Shown: positions 17,403-25,561, numbered from the stretch's first letter. The stretch: DNA of 41,906 nt from UBA1361 sp041656375 (GCA_964410505.1 CAYPGR010000009.1:1-41906); one strand, 5' to 3'. Notes: generated by a model from the letters alone, not told the origin. Program-made: numbers and translations.

Positions 17403-17555
17403 TTTAGAGGTAGCGATGCAAATGAGTAACGCTTCGAGCCGGTAGGCAAAGAAGAGCGTGAAAGGTAACCATCGCCGAATAAGATTAATGACAATTAGTC
17501 TTATGGGGATACTCGGGAACACCAGTATCACTCCTACGAAAGTAGAGGCGCTAAA
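17403..17555 (+). promoter_or_regulatory. Lysine riboswitch (L box) aptamer
   Basis: The conserved lysine-riboswitch blocks occur in order and spacing: AGAGGTAGCGA (17405-17415), ATGAGTA, GAGCGTGAAAGG (17453-17464), ATCGCCGAA (17471-17479), and AGAGGCGCTA near the 3' end (17544-17553). TTTAG (17403-17407) can pair with CTAAA (17551-17555) to close helix P1. GAGGCGCT (17545-17552) can instead pair with AGCGTCCTC (17581-17589, one bulge), which would break the terminator stem at 17581. Lysine binding should therefore stabilise P1, free the terminator and shut off the ABC transporter genes. The pairing model is my own reading; the family identity rests on the conserved blocks. Confidence 0.93.
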
Positions 17556-17580
17556 AAGATACTCATTTATGTTTATCACT

Positions 17581-17604
17581 AGCGTCCTCCGGATGCTTTT
17601 TTTG
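17581..17604 (+). terminator. Regulated terminator of the lysine riboswitch
   Basis: AGCGTCC (17581-17587) pairs with GGATGCT (one G-U pair) and is followed by a run of seven T. It is placed 28 bases before the first transporter gene. Confidence 0.88.
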
Positions 17605-17631
17605 TTAAAAAGGTTGAAAAGAGGAGGAAAT

Positions 17632-18462
17632 ATGAGAAAGAAGATGCTTTTCACGAGTTTGGGCCTCGTTAGTGCCCTATTAGTTGGTTGCCAGGCAAAC
17701 GTAGCGTATAACATGGAGACGGAAACCAAGGTTATTGTTGGCCTTGAGGCGGCTTACGCCCCTTTTAACTGGACGGCGGTGACGGCGAGTGATTTTACGT
17801 TACCAATTGCCAATCAACCCGGATCTTATGTGGATGGGTATGACGTCGCGATTGCCCGTATGATTGGTGAAACTTTAAACAAAGAAATCGTCATTAAAGC
17901 GGTCGATTGGCTTGGTTTAATTCCGGCTTTAGGAAGTCGTGATATTAATATCATCATTGCTGGGATGTCACCAACGGATGTTCGGAAAAAACAAATTGCC
18001 TTTAGTGACGAATATTATCGTTCAGAAATCGTTTTAATTGTGAAAGCCGATGGCGATTTTGCGGATGCGAATTCAATTGATGATTTTACGGGGGCAAAAG
18101 TTGTTGCCCAACTAGAAACAGTTTATGACCGGGTCATTGATCAAATCCCGCAAGTGAATCACTTAAATCCGTTAGATGATTACGCAGCCCTCACCTTAGC
18201 GGTTGTGAGTGGCAGTGCGGATGCCTTTGTGGCTGAACTTCCGGTCGCTAAGAGTATTGTCGCAGCGAACCCAAGTTTAATGATGGTGCGACTCACTGAA
18301 GGTGGTTTTGATACGCTTGAAGAAGATATTACGGTTGCGATTGGAGTACGGAAAATTGATACCGCTTTATTAAGCGAACTCAATCGTGCATTAGCAGAAA
18401 TTGATGAACAAACACGGGAACAATTAATGGATGATGCCTTAGCCCGTAGTGCCGCTGCCTAA
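17632..18462 (+). CDS. Lysine/basic amino-acid ABC transporter, substrate-binding lipoprotein
   Basis: A 276-residue family 3 solute-binding protein. It starts with a type II signal peptide (MRKKMLFTSLGLVSALLVGC, lipid-modified Cys20). The binding domain shows VGLEAAYAPFNW, GYDVAIARMIGETL, VDWLGLIPALGSRDINIIIAGMSPT (family pattern with D-x-I-x-x-G-M), IAFSDEYY and a C-terminal helix EIDEQTREQLMDDAL. GAGGAGGAAA precedes the ATG at 17632; the frame extends back into the riboswitch, but those codons are regulatory RNA. The lysine riboswitch upstream makes lysine the most likely substrate, whereas protein similarity alone would give only polar or basic amino acid. The stop overlaps the permease start by one base (TAATG). 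Confidence 0.92.
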   Translation: MRKKMLFTSLGLVSALLVGCQANVAYNMETETKVIVGLEAAYAPFNWTAVTASDFTLPIANQPGSYVDGYDVAIARMIGETLNKEIVIKAVDWLGLIPALGSRDINIIIAGMSPTDVRKKQIAFSDEYYRSEIVLIVKADGDFADANSIDDFTGAKVVAQLETVYDRVIDQIPQVNHLNPLDDYAALTLAVVSGSADAFVAELPVAKSIVAANPSLMMVRLTEGGFDTLEEDITVAIGVRKIDTALLSELNRALAEIDEQTREQLMDDALARSAAA

Positions 18463-19199
18463 TGGGAACGATTATTAACCAGTATTATCCCCTCTTTTTA
18501 AAGGGGATTGGGATTACCCTTCTTTTGGCAATTGTAGGAACCTTCGGCGGTTTTATATTATCGTTAGGACTGGTAAGTGCACGGACGAACAAAATTGATC
18601 AACGCCGTGATTCGCTCTTTTCTAAAATAATGAAACAAACGGGTAACTGGGGGGCAAATATTTATATCACCCTCTTCCGCGGTACACCGATGATTGTCCA
18701 AGCGATGATTTTCTATTACGGCATTAAGATGATTGTGGTAAGTGACTGGTGGAACCCGTTAAGTGCAGGGTTAGTCATTGTAACTTTGAATACGACGGCA
18801 TATATTGCCGAAATCATACGCGGGAGTGTTAACGCGATTGATAAGGGGCAAATGGAAGCCGCAAGAGCCCTCGGTTTTTCCCGTACGAAAACGATGCGTT
18901 TAATTGTGTATCCCCAAGCGATTCGCAATGCCTTACCCGCCATCGGGAATGAATTTATCGTCAACCTCAAAGATAGTGCGGTCTTAAGTGTTATCGGTGT
19001 GCTTGATCTATTTAACGCCACCAAACAAGTGGTCGGCGCTACTTATGAAGTCGTGATTCCGTTTCTTATTACGGCGATTTTGTATTTATTCTTGACGGGA
19101 ATCACGTCCCTTCTCGTCCATAAACTTGAACATAAACAAAAGGAGGACAAACGAGATGTCTCTTATCCTCGAAGCCTTAAACATCGCGAAAGAATTTAG
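18462..19199 (+). CDS. Amino-acid ABC transporter permease (lysine by riboswitch context)
   Basis: A 245-residue HisM/GlnP-type permease with about five membrane helices. The N-terminus has the NQYYPLFLKGIGITLLLAIVG signature of polar amino-acid permeases. The EAA loop that contacts the ATPase reads GQMEAARALGFSRTKTMRLIVYPQAIRNALP. A single permease gene is present, so it should work as a homodimer. Translation is coupled to the binding-protein gene by a one-base overlap, and the last 44 bases overlap the ATPase gene, whose AGGAGG lies inside this gene. Confidence 0.95.
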   Translation: MGTIINQYYPLFLKGIGITLLLAIVGTFGGFILSLGLVSARTNKIDQRRDSLFSKIMKQTGNWGANIYITLFRGTPMIVQAMIFYYGIKMIVVSDWWNPLSAGLVIVTLNTTAYIAEIIRGSVNAIDKGQMEAARALGFSRTKTMRLIVYPQAIRNALPAIGNEFIVNLKDSAVLSVIGVLDLFNATKQVVGATYEVVIPFLITAILYLFLTGITSLLVHKLEHKQKEDKRDVSYPRSLKHRERI

Positions 19200-19893
19200 C
19201 GATAAAGTGGTATTAAAAGATGTTTCCTTATCGGTTGAAGAAGGGGAAGTCATTTCCTTAATCGGTGCGTCAGGTTCAGGAAAAACAACCTTTCTTCGGT
19301 GCTTAAATCTTTTAACTGAACCAACGAGTGGCCATGTTATTTTTAACGGAAGTGACCTAACTGATAAGAAGACAAACCTCGATGCCTTACGTCTTGATAT
19401 CGGCATGGTCTTTCAAAACTTTAATTTGTTTAACAATAAAGATGTTCTGGGAAACTGTGTGCTTGGACCGACCGAGTTACTTAAAATGAGTAAAGCGGAA
19501 GCCAAAGAGCTTGCGCTTTATAATCTTAATAAAGTTGGTCTCCTTGAATTTGCCAATCGGAGTGTCGCTACCCTTTCCGGCGGTCAAAAACAACGAGTGG
19601 CGATTGCGAGAGCCTTGTGTATGAAGCCGAGAATCATGCTTTTTGATGAACCAACGAGTGCCCTTGATCCTGAGATGACGGGTGAAGTACTTAACGTCAT
19701 GAAGACACTCGCAAAAGAGGGAATGACGATGATTATTGCTACTCACGAAATGGACTTTGCCCGTGAAGTAAGTGACCGTGTCATCTTTATGGATGGCGGT
19801 GTTATTGTGGAAGAAGGACGTCCGGAAATTCTTTTTACTAACCCCACTAAAGAACGGACAAAAGCTTTCCTCAAGCGCCTTGCTGTCTTATAA
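19156..19893 (+). CDS. Amino-acid ABC transporter ATP-binding protein
   Basis: A 245-residue GlnQ/HisP-type ATPase. Walker A is GASGSGKTT, the Q-loop lies in DIGMVFQNFNLF, the signature is LSGGQKQR, Walker B is IMLFDEPTSALDPE and the switch histidine is in ATHEMDFA. AGGAGG at 19141-19146 fixes the ATG at 19156; the frame is open 30 bases further upstream without a better signal. It powers the import complex with the two preceding genes and completes the riboswitch-controlled operon. No obvious terminator follows. Confidence 0.95.
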   Translation: MSLILEALNIAKEFSDKVVLKDVSLSVEEGEVISLIGASGSGKTTFLRCLNLLTEPTSGHVIFNGSDLTDKKTNLDALRLDIGMVFQNFNLFNNKDVLGNCVLGPTELLKMSKAEAKELALYNLNKVGLLEFANRSVATLSGGQKQRVAIARALCMKPRIMLFDEPTSALDPEMTGEVLNVMKTLAKEGMTMIIATHEMDFAREVSDRVIFMDGGVIVEEGRPEILFTNPTKERTKAFLKRLAVL

Positions 19894-19946
19894 GATTATT
19901 TAATAATATGATAAGCATTTTACCTCTTTTGGTGCCTTAATCGCTA

Positions 19947-19955
19947 TGTTATAAT
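19947..19955 (+). promoter_or_regulatory. Extended -10 promoter
   Basis: TGTTATAAT, an extended -10 element, ends 22 bases before the ATG at 19978. No consensus -35. Confidence 0.65.
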
Positions 19956-19977
19956 CTTGGAAGAAAAAGAGGATACT

Positions 19978-20535
19978 ATGGAAAAAATAGAAAAAAAATA
20001 CAATCCTTCACCCTTAGGATTAATAGGGTTTGGTCTTACAACGATTTTATTAAACTTACATAATGCAAACATTATTCCGCTTAGCATTGTGATTGTTGCA
20101 ATGGGAATTGCCCTTGGTGGCCTCGCCCAAATCATTGCGGGCATTTTAGCTTTTAAAAATAATAACACGTTTGGTGGCACCGCCTTTGTCGCTTATGGCA
20201 CCTTTTGGTGGTCACTCGTTCTTATTTGGATGTTAGGCGGACTCAAAGTCCCGGCCGCCGATTTAACCTCGATGGGTTTCTATTTATTACTGTGGGGTCT
20301 TTTCACGACCGTGATGTTTATTGGAACGCTTAAACATAATATGATTTCACGTCTTGTATTTGGCTCTTTAGCGCTTTTGTTCTTTCTTTTAGCGCTTGGC
20401 GATTTTACGGGGTTAGCCGTGATTACAAGGATTGCTGGTATCGTCGGCATCCTCACGGGTCTATTCGCCTTTTATGATGCAAGTGGCCAAATTATCCATG
20501 AAGAATACGGCAAGAAATTCTTACCACTCTTTTAA
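19978..20535 (+). CDS. GPR1/FUN34/YaaH (SatP-like) acetate/succinate transporter
   Basis: A 185-residue membrane protein with six hydrophobic segments. It carries the family marker NPSPLGLIGFGLTTILL at the N-terminus (NPAPLGLxxF in relatives), followed by GGLAQIIAGILAFKNNNTFGGTAFVAYGTFWW, another strongly conserved stretch, and ends with a soluble YGKKFLPLF tail. Relatives such as E. coli SatP carry acetate and succinate with protons. AAGAGGA precedes the ATG at 19978; an in-frame TTG seven codons earlier overlaps the promoter and is rejected. The gene is monocistronic, between an extended -10 promoter and a terminator. Confidence 0.9.
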   Translation: MEKIEKKYNPSPLGLIGFGLTTILLNLHNANIIPLSIVIVAMGIALGGLAQIIAGILAFKNNNTFGGTAFVAYGTFWWSLVLIWMLGGLKVPAADLTSMGFYLLLWGLFTTVMFIGTLKHNMISRLVFGSLALLFFLLALGDFTGLAVITRIAGIVGILTGLFAFYDASGQIIHEEYGKKFLPLF

Positions 20536-20557
20536 ATCAAAGATTCACGTATTGAAC

Positions 20558-20584
20558 AAAGGGCACGACATCGTGTCCTTTTTT
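20558..20584 (+). terminator. Rho-independent terminator
   Basis: AAAGGGCACG and CGTGTCCTTT form a stem around ACAT, followed by a T run. Confidence 0.88.
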
Positions 20585-20589
20585 AATCT

Positions 20590-20598
20590 TGATATAAT
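20590..20598 (+). promoter_or_regulatory. Extended -10 promoter of the aldo/keto reductase
   Basis: TGATATAAT, 24 bases before the ATG at 20623. Confidence 0.6.
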
Positions 20599-20622
20599 AT
20601 AGGAAACAAAGGGGGAATCAGG

Positions 20623-21507
20623 ATGTTTAAATCTAAATTTCGTATTGAACCAAAGGCGTTAAATAGCGCGAGTGTATATACATTAAATAATGGGGTCAAA
20701 ATGCCAGTCATTGGCTTTGGCACTTGGCAAGTAAAAGATGGCGAAGAAGCGTATCTTAGTGTACGGGAAGCTTTAAAGGTCGGGTACCGCCATATCGACA
20801 CCGCAGAAGTGTATCGTAATGAAGAAAGCGTTGGTCGTGCCATTAAAGATAGCGGGCTTCCGCGTCATGAACTATTTATTACGACAAAAATATGGAATAA
20901 ACATGTGACCTATGAAGATGCCAAAAAGGCAATTGATCAATCCCTTGCACGCTTAGGCTTAACGTATGTTGATCAACTTCTCATCCATTGGCCAAATGGT
21001 ACTGCCTCCCGTCCGCATTATGAAAAACGGAATCGTGAGGTATATAAAGCGATGGAAGAAGCCTATTTTGCGGGCAAAATTCGTTCTTTAGGGGTTAGTA
21101 ACTTTATGCCTCATCACTTAGAAGCATTATTAAAAACCGCGAAAGTTAAACCAGTCACTAACCAAATTCTTATTAATCCAAGTGACATGCAAGCTGAGGC
21201 CGTCGCTTTTAATGAGAAGCATGATATTTTAACGACCGCGTATTCACCACTTGGGACTGGGAAACTTTTTAGTTTACCGCTTCTTGATGACTTGGCAAAA
21301 AAATATCAAAAAACACCTGCTCAAATTGCGATTCGTTGGAGTCTCGAACATGGGTTTTTACCGCTCCCTAAATCGATCACGCCAAGTCGCATTAAAGAAA
21401 ACTATGATGTCTTCAATCTTTCACTTGAAGAAAGTGATATTCTTTTAATTGATAATCTCCACGGTCAAGCCGGTCATGCCCCAAACCCTGACCTGGTTGA
21501 TTGGTAA
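20623..21507 (+). CDS. Aldo/keto reductase
   Basis: A 294-residue NADPH-dependent reductase of the bacterial AKR5-like group. The catalytic tetrad can be read: Asp and Tyr in YRHIDTAEVYRNEESVG, Lys in FITTKIWN, His in DQLLIHWP. The cofactor end is visible as LPLPKSITPSRIKEN. Relatives reduce aldehydes such as methylglyoxal or diketogluconate; the substrate cannot be chosen from sequence. It has a 15-20 residue N-terminal extension before YTLNNGVKMPVIGFGTW, compared with close relatives that start near this point. GGGGG precedes the ATG, and an in-frame ATG near the core (20701) is unlikely to be the start. GtrA follows after 19 bases and may be cotranscribed. Confidence 0.93.
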   Translation: MFKSKFRIEPKALNSASVYTLNNGVKMPVIGFGTWQVKDGEEAYLSVREALKVGYRHIDTAEVYRNEESVGRAIKDSGLPRHELFITTKIWNKHVTYEDAKKAIDQSLARLGLTYVDQLLIHWPNGTASRPHYEKRNREVYKAMEEAYFAGKIRSLGVSNFMPHHLEALLKTAKVKPVTNQILINPSDMQAEAVAFNEKHDILTTAYSPLGTGKLFSLPLLDDLAKKYQKTPAQIAIRWSLEHGFLPLPKSITPSRIKENYDVFNLSLEESDILLIDNLHGQAGHAPNPDLVDW

Positions 21508-21526
21508 AAGAAATCCTTAATCAGGA

Positions 21527-21958
21527 ATGGAAACGAAAACCCCTGTGCGCAATAAAGAAACGATCATTCAAGCGGTTAGATTCACCTTATTTTCACTTTC
21601 GGCTGGTCTTATTCAAATTCTCGGTTTCACCTTACTTTATGAACTGCTAAAGTGGGATTACTTGCTTTCATATTTAATCTCCCTCACGTTATCGGTTTTA
21701 TGGAACTTTACTTTTAACCGTAAGTTTACTTTTAAAAGCGCTGCAAATGTTCCGATTGCAATGCTGAAAGTCTTTGCCTATTACCTTGTCTTTACACCGC
21801 TTTCGACTTGGGGTGGAGATGCGCTTGAGAAAATAGGGTGTCCTGCTTATCTTGTCTTTGTCTTAAGTATGCTCTTAAATTTCGTAACGGAATTTCTATA
21901 TACCAAATATTATGTTTTCCGTGGTCAAATTAATACGGCCCTTCCTTTTGAAAAATAA
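21527..21958 (+). CDS. GtrA-family membrane protein
   Basis: A 143-residue protein with four hydrophobic helices, typical of the GtrA family (about 120-150 residues). Markers are VRFTLFSLSAGLIQILGFTLLY, LTLSVLWNFTFNRKFTFKS (the NFxxNRxxTF block) and NFVTEFLYTKYYVFR at the end. GtrA proteins are thought to help move lipid-linked sugars across the membrane for cell-surface glycosylation, often next to glycosyltransferases. None is adjacent here, but an O-antigen-ligase-like gene follows 1.2 kb downstream. The CAGGA before the ATG is a fair ribosome binding site. Confidence 0.88.
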   Translation: METKTPVRNKETIIQAVRFTLFSLSAGLIQILGFTLLYELLKWDYLLSYLISLTLSVLWNFTFNRKFTFKSAANVPIAMLKVFAYYLVFTPLSTWGGDALEKIGCPAYLVFVLSMLLNFVTEFLYTKYYVFRGQINTALPFEK

Positions 21959-22017
21959 TTCTTACACCTTACTTAATACGAATTTTTACCATATTAACCC
22001 TTACTCTTTTTCACCTT

Positions 22018-22026
22018 TGTTATAAT
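22018..22026 (+). promoter_or_regulatory. Extended -10 promoter of the endonuclease I lipoprotein
   Basis: TGTTATAAT, 24 bases before the ATG at 22051; TTGAGGTA is the ribosome binding region. Confidence 0.65.
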
Positions 22027-22050
22027 TACAATACTTTTGAGGTACCGATT

Positions 22051-23082
22051 ATGAAATATACGAAAATATCTTTAATTTTGCTTCTTACATTACTTGTGGG
22101 ATGTGCCAAAAATAATTCATCAACAAGCGAAAACTTAAGTGAACCTTCAACGAGCACGGGTGGTCGTCTTGATAGCAGCAGTAGTGAGGATATCACTGAA
22201 GTGGTTACGTCTTCAGAAGCATCCATTGAATCATCTTCTCCCGAAGTCACAAGTGCGCCAAGCTCTGAAAGTGGAAGCAACTTACCTTCTACCCCCGAAG
22301 GGATTGAAGTCCCTAGTTCAGTATTGAGCTATTACACGAATGTGAACTTTAATTTAAGTGGACAATCACTAAAAGTCGAACTCTTTAATAAAATTAAAGG
22401 TCATACAACCCACATCTATGACAATTTAAATAATACGATGCGCCAAACCGATCGAGATTGGAATCTTTCTCCTGACCCAAATGACCAAGATCCTTATATG
22501 GTGCTTATTTATGCAACCTATAATTTTTCGAAATCAAGTGATTCTCATAAATATTCTAAACGGAACACAACATGGGATAAAGAACACATCTGGGCCAAAT
22601 ACCATGGCGGCTTTAGTAATAATCCTCCTGCGGGCAGTGATATGCATCACCTCCGGGCTAGTGATAAACAAAATAATAATTCGCGCGGTAATCTGGATTT
22701 TGGGACCGTTACCACAGGATCGTCTTATGTCAAAGATTATGATGGCGGTAACTCAGGTAAACGAGGCAGCTATCTAAGCCAAGGAACCGTTTATGAACCG
22801 CTAGACATTTATAAAGGGGATGTTGCCCGTGCGATGTTTTATATGGCGACGCGTTATTACGCAGGCAACAACAATGGTAACGCTCAATTAAATCTTGTTG
22901 ATTATGTAACGGGAAATACGAGTAACGGTATTTTTGGGGTCCTCAGTGTCCTCTTAGAGTGGCATCTTCAAGACCCGGTAGATGAATTTGAATTCCGCCG
23001 TAATGGACTTGTGCAAGGTTACCAAAACAATCGTAATCCTTATATTGACTTTCCTTCCCTTGCCAATAAGGTATTTGCTTAA
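22051..23082 (+). CDS. Secreted endonuclease I (EndA/NucM-like) lipoprotein
   Basis: A 343-residue protein with a type II signal peptide (MKYTKISLILLLTLLVGC, lipid-modified Cys18) and a Ser/Thr/Glu-rich linker to about residue 95. The rest is an endonuclease I domain: TWDKEHIWAKYHGG carries the His-Me finger histidine, DMHHLRASDKQNNNSRGNLDFG the metal-binding His-Asn part, and GDVARAMFYMATRYY and EFRRNGLVQGYQNNRNPYIDFP are further family blocks. These enzymes cut DNA and sometimes RNA without sequence preference. Tethered outside the cell, it probably harvests nucleotides or degrades biofilm DNA, which suits an organism with reduced biosynthesis (inference). It has its own extended -10 promoter. 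Confidence 0.93.
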   Translation: MKYTKISLILLLTLLVGCAKNNSSTSENLSEPSTSTGGRLDSSSSEDITEVVTSSEASIESSSPEVTSAPSSESGSNLPSTPEGIEVPSSVLSYYTNVNFNLSGQSLKVELFNKIKGHTTHIYDNLNNTMRQTDRDWNLSPDPNDQDPYMVLIYATYNFSKSSDSHKYSKRNTTWDKEHIWAKYHGGFSNNPPAGSDMHHLRASDKQNNNSRGNLDFGTVTTGSSYVKDYDGGNSGKRGSYLSQGTVYEPLDIYKGDVARAMFYMATRYYAGNNNGNAQLNLVDYVTGNTSNGIFGVLSVLLEWHLQDPVDEFEFRRNGLVQGYQNNRNPYIDFPSLANKVFA

Positions 23083-23114
23083 AATCGCCATTTTATATTT
23101 ATAAAATCGGACAT

Positions 23115-23144
23115 TTGATTAAGAAAGAGACATTAGCGTATAAT
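23115..23144 (+). promoter_or_regulatory. Promoter of the O-antigen-ligase-like gene, near-leaderless
   Basis: TTGATT (23115-23120) and TATAAT (23139-23144) are 18 bases apart. The chosen ATG at 23151 begins only six bases after the -10 box, so the transcript would start at or next to the start codon. Confidence 0.6.
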
Positions 23145-23150
23145 GAAGGC

Positions 23151-24605
23151 ATGAAAAACATTCGTCGCAACTTAAATGTTGCTACTTTCTTTTTATTAAC
23201 GCTTCTGATTGTGGGACTTACTTTCTTTTTTCTAGAACAATCGATTATTACCGAATCAACGCCAGGTTATTATTTTAATCCGATATCGATTCCCAATCAG
23301 ATTATGCTGGCTGGGGTCATTATTAGTCTTATTAGTATCTTTGGAAACTATATCATCAGCAAAATCAGGTTAAGTGTCAATGGTGTATTGACCCTTACTT
23401 TTTTTATCGCCATTTTATTAACCACCATTGTTAATATTGTGACGATTCCAGAAACCCGTGTTTTGATGGTGAAATTCTTGGATGGGACGCTTCATGAAAT
23501 CGTCGTTACTTTACCGATGGAAGTTAGGATGACCGGCGTGCTTACATTAGTCGTCAATCTTTCTTTTATCTTCTTTGTCGCTCTTGTGCTTCCAAATCAT
23601 CCCCATTTTTTGAAAATCATTATGTTTTTTATCGTTACCATTATTCTGATTGCAACCGTGGCTATGGGGTATAGTCTCATTGTTGAATGGGCTAAATATG
23701 GTGCGATTCTTAAAAATGGGTACACTAATTCGATAAACGTACCCGCTAGCTTTTTTAATAACCGTAATCCATATGCCTCATTTTTGCTTAGTTCACAGGT
23801 CATGATAGTCTTTTTATATTACTTACGCATTACCAAAAAGCGACGTTATATATTCTTCTTTGCGCAAATCTTTTTTATGACGGCGATTATATTCACCTTT
23901 TCAAAAACGAATATTATTCTTTCATTCTTGCTCTTTATTTTTACCTATCTCTCTCATCTTGTGCTCGTTTTAAGAAAGAAAAAATGGTGGCGGTTTGCGT
24001 TTGAATTACTCTTAGCACTGCAACTATTTGGGGCACTCATTGCCTTCCGTTTTGTGCCCGCTCTTGGAGCCACAGAAATCGCTAAGTTTTTAACGAGACT
24101 GATTCCAGATGACATTATCAAAATGGGATCACACTCACTCGATTCGCGTATGGATTTGTGGCGTTATGCATGGACCCTAATTGTCGCCTCACCGGTTACC
24201 CTACTAATGGGCGATGGTCCCCATATTTCACGCTATTTTTATCATATACGTATGGATTATGAAATGACCGGCATTCCGACGAATGGGTTTGGCGATTATC
24301 ATAATGGTTTTGTTGAGGTGCTCCATACTTTTGGACTAATCGGTCTCGGTTTATATCTCCTCATCTTTGGATTTATCATTTATCTAACCATTCGCCGCTC
24401 GAAGACCAACCGAGCGCTTGCCTTTTTTGTCCTCGTCAGTCTTTTATTATTCGTTTTGCGAAGTCAAACTGAGTCGCTTAGTATGCTGCTTTTTAAGAGT
24501 GAAGGGATTATGGCATCGTTTACCTTTGTATTACCATTTATTTATTTAATGCGTCTTTCCCATAAAAAAGGGTTTGGCAAGCGGATTGACTTTAAAAAAA
24601 GCTAA
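23151..24605 (+). CDS. O-antigen ligase / polymerase-like membrane protein
   Basis: A 484-residue polytopic protein with about 11-12 hydrophobic segments. Features of the Wzy_C/WaaL superfamily are present: a large external loop, SFFNNRNPYASFLL before it, SRMDLWRYAWTLI with LLMGDGPH, and HNGFVEVLHTFGLIGLGLYLLIF after the loop. Such proteins join or polymerise lipid-linked glycans on the outer face of the membrane. In a Gram-positive or wall-poor lineage the likely product is a surface polysaccharide or glycosylated protein. The frame opens at a TTG at 23115, but that codon is part of the -35 box, so the ATG at 23151 is preferred. GtrA and galE nearby fit a surface-glycan role. A terminator overlaps the stop. 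Confidence 0.8.
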   Translation: MKNIRRNLNVATFFLLTLLIVGLTFFFLEQSIITESTPGYYFNPISIPNQIMLAGVIISLISIFGNYIISKIRLSVNGVLTLTFFIAILLTTIVNIVTIPETRVLMVKFLDGTLHEIVVTLPMEVRMTGVLTLVVNLSFIFFVALVLPNHPHFLKIIMFFIVTIILIATVAMGYSLIVEWAKYGAILKNGYTNSINVPASFFNNRNPYASFLLSSQVMIVFLYYLRITKKRRYIFFFAQIFFMTAIIFTFSKTNIILSFLLFIFTYLSHLVLVLRKKKWWRFAFELLLALQLFGALIAFRFVPALGATEIAKFLTRLIPDDIIKMGSHSLDSRMDLWRYAWTLIVASPVTLLMGDGPHISRYFYHIRMDYEMTGIPTNGFGDYHNGFVEVLHTFGLIGLGLYLLIFGFIIYLTIRRSKTNRALAFFVLVSLLLFVLRSQTESLSMLLFKSEGIMASFTFVLPFIYLMRLSHKKGFGKRIDFKKS

Positions 24606-24627
24606 GGACAAACCCTTAGCTATTTTT
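24600..24627. terminator. Bidirectional rho-independent terminator
   Basis: AGCTAAGG (24600-24607) and CCTTAGCT (24614-24621) form an 8-bp stem with A and T runs outside. It separates convergent genes. Confidence 0.88.
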
Positions 24628-24644
24628 TATCACGTATGAAGTAA

Positions 24645-25469
24645 TTATTCGGCGCGGAAGCCGTATTTTTTACTCATCTCTTCTGTATGTTTAATATGTT
24701 CAATATTAGAGAGTAGGCTGGCGGCTTCATTATCAAGGATAATGGTCGCTTCACCGGCATAGAGTTGAATGGCGCTTGATGTAATTTGGGCGGTCACGGG
24801 GCCTTCTAAGGCTTGTTGGATGACGCTTGCTTTTTTAACACCACTCGCAATTAAGATTAACTTGCGGGCATCAAGAATTGTGCCAACGCCCATGGTGAGG
24901 GCGAAGTGCGGCATTTCATCTTTCGTTAAACCGACTTTACGATAGAAGTCTTCATAGTTATCATCGATTGTTTGTTTGGTTAAGGCGACGACGTGGGAAC
25001 GACTGCCTAAACTTGACCCTGGTTCATTATATCCCCAGTGGCCATCACGACCAATGCCAAGAAGTTGTAGGTCAATGCCACCGGCATCGGTTATTTTCTT
25101 TTCATATTCCGCACATGTTTTGCTTGGGTTACTTGTAAAACCATTAAAGTAATGGATATTCTTCTTTTGAATATCAATGTGTTTAAAGAATTCTTCATGC
25201 ATATAGCGGGCACTTGATTTATCGAGGCCATAAGGTTTAATTACATCAAATCCTTCGCCTAAGAATTCATATAACGTGAAGGCTGTCACGTCTTTAAAAC
25301 TTAATCCTTCTTCTTTGTGTAATCTGATTAATTCTCGGTAGGTGCCAATCGGGGTAAATCCAGTGGCGAGACCAATCACTGAATTTGGTTTTTCTTTGAT
25401 TTGTTTTGCGATTTGCTTTGCAGCAGCTTTTGACATTTCGTCATAGCTATCACGAATAAAAATAGCCAT
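24645..25469 (-). CDS. nagB: Glucosamine-6-phosphate deaminase-like protein with altered active site
   Basis: A 274-residue member of the NagB family, which turns glucosamine-6-phosphate into fructose-6-phosphate and ammonia. Most of the family is intact: GLATGxTPIG (34-42), GIGRDGHxGYNEPG with Asp142, His144 and Glu149, and FALTMGVGTILDARK. Three usually invariant places differ. Phe38 stands where relatives have Ser in ATGSTP. Tyr67 (FTLYEF) replaces the catalytic Asp of the (N/T)(M/L)DEY block (Asp72 in E. coli). Trp145 follows the catalytic His, where Ile is usual. The Asp-to-Tyr change is one base (GAT to TAT). The gene may encode an enzyme with altered or lost activity. GGAGAGA precedes the ATG. 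Confidence 0.85.
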   Translation of the reverse strand: MAIFIRDSYDEMSKAAAKQIAKQIKEKPNSVIGLATGFTPIGTYRELIRLHKEEGLSFKDVTAFTLYEFLGEGFDVIKPYGLDKSSARYMHEEFFKHIDIQKKNIHYFNGFTSNPSKTCAEYEKKITDAGGIDLQLLGIGRDGHWGYNEPGSSLGSRSHVVALTKQTIDDNYEDFYRKVGLTKDEMPHFALTMGVGTILDARKLILIASGVKKASVIQQALEGPVTAQITSSAIQLYAGEATIILDNEAASLLSNIEHIKHTEEMSKKYGFRAE

Positions 25470-25555
25470 ATTCTCTCCTATTCTTGGGGTATTTCCATGC
25501 TAAATATTATATTACTACATCCACTTATGATTTTCCACACCTTTCCGCCTTAAGT

Positions 25556-25561
25556 TATAAT
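25556..25561 (+). promoter_or_regulatory. -10 box of the CBS-nitroreductase gene
   Basis: TATAAT, 22 bases before the ATG at 25584. The 114-base gap also contains the 5' region of the divergent nagB-like gene. Confidence 0.5.

Noticed and set aside
17458..17631. 58-codon upstream extension of the lysine-binding lipoprotein
   Set aside because: These bases are the 3' half of the riboswitch and its terminator; the signal peptide starts at 17632 behind GAGGAGG.
17340..17729. 129-codon minus-strand frame across the riboswitch
   Set aside because: Its coding appearance comes from the structured RNA region on the other strand; no ribosome binding site and no recognisable protein.
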